64,000 nt of DNA from contig CM114272.1 of assembly GCA_050084515.1 (NCBI GenBank), forward strand, positions 36,828,001 to 36,892,000, in the 5' to 3' direction. Positions within the stretch are counted from its first letter, which is position 1; each line of letters begins with the position of its first letter. Below the pieces are notes generated by a model that saw only the letters and a list, made by a program, of their open reading frames with translations, did not search any database and was not told the DNA's origin. Source of the stretch: Blasia pusilla. Lineage: Eukaryota > Marchantiophyta > Marchantiopsida > Blasiales. Positions 55,901 to 64,000 of this stretch are shown here, in pieces. Position numbers and translations under genes: made by a program.

Positions 55901-58900
55901 ACGAATCGGGTGGGTTCTGCGCGTACCCATAGACATAGACAGAGTCATAGAGCTACTGACAGGTCACCAAAGTGGGAGGACCATCTACGAATGGTGGCGG
56001 CTTTTCAGTGATCCAGGATGGGCTGGGCGACGAGGAATGTATCGTCTCCGGCACAGAAAGCACTTTCTGATGGAGTGGTGGTGACTGGTGATACTCATTA
56101 CGTTGCTTTTCAGTGCCGGAAAGGATGTCATACTGAGACGAACGTACGATATCCTTCCGTCGCATCGCAGAAGTACATAGTATCTTCTCTAAGCTCCTGC
56201 CGCTGACACAGTTCGTCGCGATGGGTGCGCGCATAGCGGAGCCCTTCTTTTGTTGTAGTTTTTCCCTGCTGCTGCTACGATAACTGGAATGAATAGGGCA
56301 GAAAGTCCTGCAATGCCGTCACCACTCGCAATAGCTGACACGCAAAGCGCTTTGGAACGTCTCCGCTGTCAAGCGCATGGCGAACAAGTGCGGAGTTTGC
56401 TACCCACTGGTTCAGCGCAAGGTGCAGACCGCAAGGAAGCATACATTCTGTAGCAGGTTCGATGGCTTACAACAGCTGCGTGCTTCCAATCAAACGTCGA
56501 ATCGAAACGAGTAGTTAAGGCTGTGAATGCTAGCTGTACGGTGCAGGAAGAGCTCTCTCTACTTTTCCATGGCATAGTAGTCCGGGAAGAGAACGGTCTC
56601 AAAACTCATAATGCCTCATATCGTAACGATCTTCGTATGTGGGATCGACCTTACTCTGCGGATCACATTTCCTCCTAATCCTTGCATTCGTAAGGTGTGC
56701 AAAAAGTTCCCAATGAGCAAGCCCAAAAATCAATCCATTGGGCATACAAGTACCTTGAGTGCACCCTGTCAACAGACCCAGAATGCCAGTCAGATTCCAC
56801 CGATATGTTTACCCCACGATTTTTTCGATCGGAGCCAGTAAGGACTCGTGCATTTTATCATTGCAGCCGTGTATCAGAACTCTTTACGGCTTCTCTCGTC
56901 GGAACTGTCATTGGATCTCTTCTAGGCAAATCAAGAGAGCTTTGTAAGAGTGCTTACAGATGACAGATATCATGCCACTCGAAGTAGGTGGCGCAGCCAT
57001 CAACAGTCCAGGAGACAACAACCGGGCCACGCTACTTAACCAAAATGTGATGAGATGGTCCCATCAGAGCCTGTGACCACCTCACTCAGTGTTGCATCAC
57101 TGCCGATAATTATACCGGTTTGCAGTAGTCTGATGATTCGGCACACCATTCCTCGGGTCACTCCTGCACTATCAAACGCAGCCTCACTGACTGAAGGTAT
57201 AGATAATCATGCTAAATCACAATCAAACCTTTCGCTTGAAGCCTGGAATTTCCTTGGACTTACCAAGAATGTTGGACCTAGAGGTCTGTTCCATCAACTG
57301 ATTTTCTGGGTGTGTAGAGTATGAGAAGTGGCGTGTAGGTCCAAACGTGCCCAGTACACGCCAGGGGTATTTGAGAGGCATCCTCTTCCAAACAGCCTGT
57401 CTGAAAATAGTACCGTTTGCAACGGTGGCGTGCCTTGATTCTGTGCGGCATGGCGCGAAAATCTACAGTACGCCAGCACTGATGCTACAGAAAGCGAAAA
57501 GCAAAGCAGCTTCCTTCCGTCCCCAGCAATTTTTCCAGGCCATGGTAGATCGATTGATGGTCAGTATTGATTTCACATTCCCTCTATTATAATCAACATT
57601 CCCTATAAAATATTCTCTGTTTGAACAACTACTATCGTATCTCATATGGGAAAGCTAACGAAAGCAAATCTATAATCTCCTGCTCCTAGAAAGCAGAATC
57701 TGTCCTGTATAAATGGCAACTGCGCATTTGCACTGATGTTTAAAGTGGGAAGCTGCAAACTCAACCTAAAGCGCTGTTCCATCAATCAATTTCCATATGA
57801 CGACCCGAAAGATCAGTTGCTACATAAGCACGAGCGGGTTTCTTGCGCAGCTTTGCCACCCGCCCAGTTTAGGTCTTGTATTGTGTTCACGGTTGGAAAT
57901 ACGAATGGTTGTGTGAAACGAGACAAAACAACAGAAGAGAAGAGAACGAATGACGACCCACGTAGATGGATGTGAAAATGTGACAGAGAGCGCGGAAAAG
58001 GTTAACAAGAATCTCTCCAAATTTACAAAACTCGTAGTTTCAAGTGATGATACAGAATCGCGAGCCTTGAGTGGCCAGCTGTTGCCCTACTCATGGCCCT
58101 CGTTTGCTACATCTTGCTCAATCCTCTCAATGCCAGATCCTATCTCCCGGCGATGAACCGGATGGGATTGAATTGTCGTCCTATGTCTACAAAACTGATG
58201 ATTGCATATGCCACCAACCAACGGCGGGCCCTTCGTTGCCTATCTTATAAATCGTGCGCTTGAAAGAACTTGTGCTGCAACGAATGTCTTTTGTACCGGA
58301 AGGACCCAAATTATAGAATATGTACCTCAACCCTGCGGGTTTGCCACCCGAAATGTATTCAATAGCTTCATGTTTGCCACTTTAAACAGCTCCTGATGCA
58401 AAATTGCGTTACTCCTACCTCTACGGTGAATGACGGTCCGAATGCTGGTAGTAGAGAGTGGAAGTTCTTCAGCTGTCTTTGGTGCCACTCTACTATCATG
58501 ACAATGGCCGACTCCGAGTACCAATCTGGATCAGTGTTTCTTCATGCATGTTTTTCTGCCTGCTTGCCAGATTTGATTGTTCCACCGTTTCTCTCCAGTA
58601 CTCCTTTCACTCCTTGAACCCCTGACGGTCTCTCGCACCAATAGCTTTCCCATCATGTTTGCTTGGAAGAGATCCTCGCATGCCTACCCTCTGTAGCCTA
58701 GCTCTGTGCGACGGCGCCCAACAATAGCGCTTGAAAGAACTAAGCCCTGGACAATAGAACAGAGGGGAGTGAGCGATTGAGAGTCGAAATTTCTCGTCTT
58801 GGTCAATACGACTCACTCATCGACAGGGTGTGGGGAGTGATTGCCGTCTTGAGGTGGAATGCCCATTCTGCGATCCCTCTGTACCCTGCTTCACCGTAGA

Positions 58901-58949
58901 AAGAGGTGTGGGTGAAATTGTGTGCTGGGCTCTCTCTGTTGCTACCACC
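55901..58949. other. Moderate-GC region downstream of the AP2/ERF gene, no recognised gene
   Basis: Base composition rises to near even, which suggests sequence older than or different from the flanking transposon DNA. Many short frames on both strands, none with a domain I recognise. It should contain the 3' untranslated region and polyadenylation site of the minus-strand AP2/ERF gene; I could not place them. Confidence 0.4.
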
Positions 58950-59843
58950 CTACACGAAATTCCAGAGGCTATCTTCCCATAGGAGCTCAACCGATGAATC
59001 ATCATCGCATATGAGACCGGAGCCATGGTGCGTCATGGCAACATCGATGGAAGCGGGGTCCAATCTCACAAGCATTGCTTGGGCCATTTCCTCCACAAAA
59101 CCTGGTCTAAAGTGATCCTCCTCTAAGCCGCCTAGGCATCTCCAGTCCCTGCTCTGTCCAAGAACCTCCCCTGTTCTCAGACTGCCCACCACACCAGTCG
59201 CGTGCTGCTTCATCTCCTGGCCTGACCATGATTTGCAAGCGCAATTGCCACCTGGAGAGCAAGGATCGTGCGGTGAATCGGCACAATTGCCATCCGGGGA
59301 ACTTGCGTTTTGTGAATCCCAGCTGTGGTCTGCGTCGACTGCTTCCAATGACGATGAGGGTTTGTCTTGGTCATCACCTGAGTGGATGATGGCAGTGTCC
59401 TCCTCCTCTTCCTCTGCTTTGATGCTGAAGGATGGATCCGGGGCAAAAGTGGAGGCTGCAGCAGCAGCTGCGGCCTGAATGTCCTTGTGTGAAAGCTTCA
59501 GGCGCTCACCCTTCAGGAAATTAGGCTCTTCTACATCGGTGGTGGACGAGAGAATTGGAAGCAGAGATTTGGACTCTTTAGGGAAGTTGAACACCGCATG
59601 TGGGCCTCGTAAGCACAGAAGTGCGGCATCGTAGGCCCTGGCCGCCATCTCTGGGGTAGGAAACGATCCCAACCAGATGCGTGAGCGCTTGTTGGGCTCC
59701 CGAATCTCGGACACCCATTTTCCCCATGACCGCATTCGCACTCCGCGGTATCGCCCACCCTTCTTCCCCGACTCCGGGGTGATAGGTGCAAGGAGGTTTG
59801 CTCCCCGCTTATGCTCGATGTTGTCTCTCTTTTTGTCCACCAT
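58950..59843 (-). CDS. AP2/ERF-domain transcription factor, DREB-type
   Basis: Single open frame of 297 codons without introns. The start ATG has a strong plant context (ACAATGG). Residues about 31-88 form one AP2/ERF DNA-binding domain: [43 protein letters not shown]. The Val of KWV and the Glu of IRE match the V14/E19 pair typical of the DREB subfamily, which binds DRE/CRT or GCC-like boxes. The wording [11 protein letters not shown] resembles small DREB/ERF group II-III proteins. After the domain come an Ala run (about 121-127), a Glu-rich acidic stretch (EEEEEDT), a Ser/Asp-rich middle and an acidic-aromatic C-terminus ([12 protein letters not shown]) that resembles an activation motif. 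Expected nuclear. It is the only intact host gene seen, and stress or hormone roles are family knowledge, not shown here. Confidence 0.95.
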   Translation of the reverse strand: MVDKKRDNIEHKRGANLLAPITPESGKKGGRYRGVRMRSWGKWVSEIREPNKRSRIWLGSFPTPEMAARAYDAALLCLRGPHAVFNFPKESKSLLPILSSTTDVEEPNFLKGERLKLSHKDIQAAAAAAASTFAPDPSFSIKAEEEEEDTAIIHSGDDQDKPSSSLEAVDADHSWDSQNASSPDGNCADSPHDPCSPGGNCACKSWSGQEMKQHATGVVGSLRTGEVLGQSRDWRCLGGLEEDHFRPGFVEEMAQAMLVRLDPASIDVAMTHHGSGLICDDDSSVELLWEDSLWNFV

Positions 59844-59918
59844 TGTGGGTGTTTTCTTTCAGATCGATTGGATAAGTGAACGATCCTCGGACCGGGAAGA
59901 ACTCACTCGCGCTGAGAT

Positions 59919-59924
59919 CTTATA
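59919..59924 (-). promoter_or_regulatory. Candidate TATA box of the AP2/ERF gene
   Basis: On the minus strand CTATAAGATC lies 76 bases before the ATG, which would give a short leader of roughly 45 bases. The sequence further upstream (60000-60250) is CT-rich on the coding strand, common in plant 5' regions, so a longer leader is also possible. Confidence 0.4.
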
Positions 59925-60259
59925 GCGTGAGAGCGAAAAAATGCTTGAGAGAGAAAGACGATGCCGCCGCTCTTGACCTCTGCTTTGCTCTCCGAGCTTC
60001 AGACAGGACGTGATTTTCGTCGAAAAGAGGAGGAAATGACAACAGATTGGCTGACCCAAGATGCGTGGAAGAGGCTGTGAGAGGTAGGGGGAGAGAGTGA
60101 GAGAGAATGGAAGAGAAGGCTGTAAGTTGTGGATGAACGAAAGACGGATGCAGAAAGTGGAGGAAGGTGTGCGGTTTTGTGTATTTGCAGTGGCTGCCAA
60201 TCCGAGTGAGAAAAAGGCTGCAGAGGGAATTCGGCACACGGGAACAACCTTCCGCGGAA

Positions 60260-63200
60260 GCATCTGATAAGGGCAAACGGAAGCGAAGTGTGGAAGATAT
60301 GGTGGTGGATCCCACCCTCACTCTTCTTCCCATCCTCCTAGTCGTGTGTTCCTTCCTCCCTTCTGCCTGCACTCTGCAGCCCCCTCTCCTCCTCTCCCCC
60401 ACCTTCCTCCCTCGCCATCCGTTCTCGCTTTTCCACAGTGCCTAATCAGCCTCCATCCTCTTTCCCCAGCTCTCCCCGACTTTGCGGGCAGCTGCAAAAC
60501 TCCGTCACCTCACGACTCGCGTCGTCTGTCCGTCATTAGCACCACCCGTCACACCCAATCCGATAAAATTCCAACTCACGAAAACCGCAAACGTGACAGC
60601 GTTTCCGAGGGAGCCACGGCTGTCGAGGGTACATTCCGTTCCCGGCGTCCGTCCACGAACTGGAAAACCAGAACTTGGGGGCTTCGGGGCAGATAGTCCA
60701 GACGGACCGCCGACTGTCCAAAGTACTTCCCGTCGACAACGCGCATTTCTTAGGAGCAAGACGGGGAGAGTGGCACTCGGTTGGCGGCCTTGTCCGAATC
60801 CTTTCCAGCCCGGCAACGCTCACTGGATTATCACGAGAAAGGGCTGCGCTGACGTCAGCCCGCGTTCAGGTTCTACTGATTTGTAGTCACCACGCCTGGA
60901 CCCTGTTCAGTCCAGCTTCCAGAGACACCTCAGCAATCGAGATATATCCATACGTTCCTCCGCAGGGAACTAACTCGGTTTGCTCATTTGGCAAACTTCG
61001 ACTCAGCCTGTCCCGACCGGTAAACTAGAATCCCATGGCCATCTACAACTCGGAATTTATTTAGAGTTATTCACATCTCCCCTTCGCTTCGCCTAGGGAA
61101 GTACTTGGCTAATAAGTTTTTCATGTCAAATATGTTTGTAGATTTAACGCAGACAATTAAATTTTTATTAAAATAAATAGTATGAATTTGGTATTGCAAA
61201 TTTATTTAAAAAAATTTCTAATGGTACCAAACCTGATATAATCCATCCTACACTCCCTTGAAACCGGGTGTTGCGGATGACTCCCTCAAACACAAGATTT
61301 TCATGTAAACCACAAAGCTTCTAGATCGCTTTGCGAAAGTGAAGCACAAAATTTTCGAGACTCGAGCTCCAAGTACCATATTAGGGGTCGTTGTGTAGCG
61401 GGCGGGTGTCCTCCTACCTTCGAATTCGCGGGGAAAGTGACAAACCGACTAATTTTTTGCGGAAATTTTACCATTTAAATACCAGTCGAGAGCCGGAGGA
61501 CACTCGGTTATTGAAGTGGCCCTCACATGGATGTCTCAAAGAAGCCTCACACTTTGTGCAGGAGTGGATTTTCCTTCCGTAAGCGATCGCGCTTGAAGCC
61601 GTTCCTTGAAATCATTCATTTCAAATTTTTTCAAATTTGTAGGAAGGTTGCCCTATTTTCATATATTGCGTGGGAGGCTTCACACCCCATTTCCCATTTA
61701 ATCCCCTATCGAAACACTTTGCCCATGGGACGGTATTTTACATTTTTGCAAAGTTTGGTGACTTCGGATTTCAGGAGCGCTTGACTTCCGGTGTGACTTT
61801 CAGGAGCGCTTGACTTCCGGTGCGCTTGACTTCCGGTGTGCGGCTGGACCGAAATTTGGGTGGGTGGTTTAGCTGATTAGCAGAGACCAGTTCCGTAGTT
61901 TCCCCATAACAGCGAGTAGTTCGGGGTGGAATTGCCACGAACCACTCGGACAAATACATCATGAAGCGTCAGGGCTTCTCATGGCCCGAGGAGACAAGTC
62001 CACACTTCCGGATATCCATGCCGCTCGGATTCCCGTATTCCGGGAATGTATGTGGCTCGGAGACACTCAGGGGTAGAGAACTCGGTTGGCTTGTCTGGCG
62101 GAGACGGGAATCGAGTCATAGGAAACGTGTATACACACACACCTGGCTGTCACAACTGTGCGCTTTGAGAATTGTTACAGTCCCGCTAGTAAGGCAATCG
62201 GTCTCAAGCCGTAGAAACTTCTGCATATCTGTATTGGTATTTTGTATTCGAGCACTTGTGAAGCTCGTGCTATCCGTGCGCGAGAAGGACACGTCTTTGA
62301 TTCACGCTAGCAGGCTCCTCAGAGAAAACCTGCTATCGCAGGTCTCATAGAAAGTAAAACACCTGCCCTTGCAGGTCCTTATCCAAAATGCAAAACACGT
62401 TTGCTTGGCTATAGCAGATGGAACTGAATCTTAAAGCAAGCGCAATAGCAAACCGCGGAGATCTGCACGATACGATGAGCCTACACTCCAACACGGGACG
62501 TGATGCGCGGCAAATAGAGAAACGCGGTAGTGCCAGACAAATCAATTCCCCTCCCGGTTGGTGAAGGTTCCGCACGCAGCTTTGGGCGTCCAGATCCCCT
62601 CTACTAACCGCCAAATAAAATTGGAAACAGTGGACGGAGAAGATAGCGGAGCAGCCAAATATTCCTGCCCCTGCTAAAACGCGGTCGGGCCCAAGAGACA
62701 AAGAGGCGAATCGCCTCCGAGACGGACGATCGGATTCCATCCCTTCCATCCGTTTCCTCTGAATCCTCTCTAGCAAGTTGCACTGTTCCTGTTGCTCACT
62801 CGGTTCGGTCGAGCGTGCAAGTGGAGCTTGGTGGACATCCTCGGTCAACCGGTAGTTCCTCGCGGGAACTACGCCATGGCCGGCCTAACGTTGACATTCA
62901 TTATTCCGTCCCAAATCTAGCAGCCATCGCGAAATCTAAATCGCCCCACCTCAGTCGAACTCCTGCTCAGTGTGCCACTGTGCCCTCTCCATCCCTGCTT
63001 CCAAACCGTCGTCAAATATTCGCGACCGTTGACAAGTCACCAGCTCGGCGTTGAAGATCGCCCAGCTTGTTCGTGGGGTATCGATGAGACAGACAGCTCG
63101 CGACTTGTGGGACTGGATGTGCGTTGTGCATCGTAGAAGCGCAAACGATGGACATACGACCGTAGGACGCGAGTTGTCAGATCACCCGCTGGTTCCGAGA

Positions 63201-64000
63201 CAGATCGCGAGAAGGGAGTTTAGCGGGGCCTGATCGCTGATCCCATCGGGAAGAGGTTGTTTCTAGAAAATGTGGGCCGTGTCCGGGCTCCGATCGTGGG
63301 GCCCCCAGCGTGGGATGGAGTTTCGTATCGAGAGTTTGTGGTCAATCCAGAGTTAATGTACACGAGAAAATTCTCCCGGTCTAAAAGCTCATCACGTGTT
63401 TGGAACGAACGGAAAGGTTCGACGGCTAATCTGGCCCACTCTTTTGAGGGGATGGATGGCGGAACAAACCAACCCGAAATTCACATAGACGGAGAAATGA
63501 ATGTCGCACTAGTAGTACGATCAAAAGGAGCACCTGCACCCAGATCCCACACATGCGTGCTGACAGGTTGCTACACCTCTAGGCGTAAAGATATCCGTCC
63601 AGACACAGGAAGTCTTGCCTTTCTTTCTAGCGCCTCATAAACGAACTTCGCATCACGTTCCGAATCTCGGCCTACTTGCGCCTCGAGCATTTGTTATCTT
63701 CCACTGGGGCCCAACCAGATACTCCCGTTCGGTTCTAAACCCTTCTGAATGGGCGGGCGACCTTGGACCTCGGGCGACCGGTCACACAGGCGTTACCGGC
63801 CTTCCTGATACACAGAACCGGACATTCGCGTATAGACGAACTACGGGGAGCGGCAGGGCGGAGAGGACGCGGGATAGAATTCAAGGGCCGTGGACCAGGA
63901 TCCGGGGAGTTTTTTCGTGACAACCGGTACATTTCCGGTCTCTACAAAACCGAGTGGGAATTTTTGAAGATTTCGTCGTTCCAGTCGGCTAAACAGATAC
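60260..64000. other. Moderate-GC region upstream of the AP2/ERF gene, no recognised gene
   Basis: Promoter-proximal and further upstream sequence. Short frames on both strands (for example 62848-62345 minus, 167 codons; 63257-63640 plus) lack recognisable domains. Near 61780-61845 the phrase GCTTGACTTCCGGTG is repeated three times. Two hairpins ACCTGC-4nt-GCAGGT occur at 62328-62343 and 62361-62376. Confidence 0.4.
60850..60857. promoter_or_regulatory. Palindromic TGACGTCA (bZIP) site
   Basis: TGACGTCA within the 12-bp palindrome GCTGACGTCAGC, about 1 kb upstream of the AP2/ERF start. This is the C-box/CRE core bound by plant bZIP factors. Chance occurrence cannot be excluded. Confidence 0.3.

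Noticed and set aside
58950-59925. Plus-strand and alternate-frame ORFs over the AP2/ERF gene
   Set aside because: Shadows of the well-supported minus-strand AP2 domain frame.
62345-62848. 167-codon minus-strand frame
   Set aside because: No domain or start context and low-complexity residue use; likely chance in moderate-GC DNA.

Overview
This window looks like repeat-dense nuclear DNA of a land plant. The only intact gene I can support is a single-exon AP2/ERF (DREB-type) transcription factor at 58950-59843 (minus). Nearly everything else that can be recognised is transposable-element DNA: Ty3/gypsy and Ty1/copia LTR retrotransposons, CACTA DNA transposons, small TIR elements and a possible LINE scrap. 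The copia polypurine tract and initiator-Met-type primer site, the TNP2-like CACTA transposase and the AP2/ERF gene all point to plants. I cannot name the species. The low gene density suggests a large genome. A DNMT3-like sequence would fit a non-flowering lineage better, because angiosperms are thought to have lost canonical DNMT3; this is inference only.

The most interesting content is one family of Ty3/gypsy retrotransposons. On the minus strand its domain order is gag (two zinc knuckles) - aspartic protease - C5-cytosine DNA methyltransferase (DNMT3-like) - reverse transcriptase/RNase H - integrase - PHD finger. The methyltransferase sits between protease and RT in three separate element bodies (A, D, E). 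The PHD finger closes the polyprotein in B and D, where chromoviruses carry a chromodomain. The element therefore appears to have carried both a DNA-methylation writer and a putative histone-tail reader.

Layout: 1-2558 is copy A of that family (methyltransferase and protease, running off the left edge). 2559-2914 is a small TIR element. 3590-5560 is a decayed CACTA transposase. 7372-8830 is a tandem repeat of about 165 bp interrupted by a TIR element with an 8-bp target duplication. 8907-12364 is a complete-looking non-autonomous CACTA element with CACTA ends, AGA target duplication, subterminal TGACTCA-like repeats and a (GA)74 tract. 12.4-23.2 kb is mostly AT-rich and featureless apart from small elements, hairpins, a dispersed-repeat pair and an unexplained GC-rich island (19.56-20.83 kb). 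23.2-33.7 kb is gypsy copy B, split by a complete copia element (24291-29526, TSD TCATA) and by a TIR element (29665-30130), and carrying an internal inversion through its RT gene. 34099-44466 is gypsy copy D, flanked by LTR sequences about 99% identical. It is inserted inside the methyltransferase gene of copy E, whose two halves lie at 33709-34098 and 44467 onward. Copy E continues to 48.6 kb and abuts an LTR in the opposite orientation. A second old plus-strand LTR follows at 49583-50023. 50.1-55.9 kb is AT-rich with one LINE-like scrap and one TIR element. From about 55.9 kb the base composition rises around the AP2/ERF gene.

Every retrotransposon copy is coding-defective. The youngest (D) has almost identical LTR sequences but many frameshifts. 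This suggests either that it moved using proteins supplied by an intact relative elsewhere, or that this stretch contains assembly indels.
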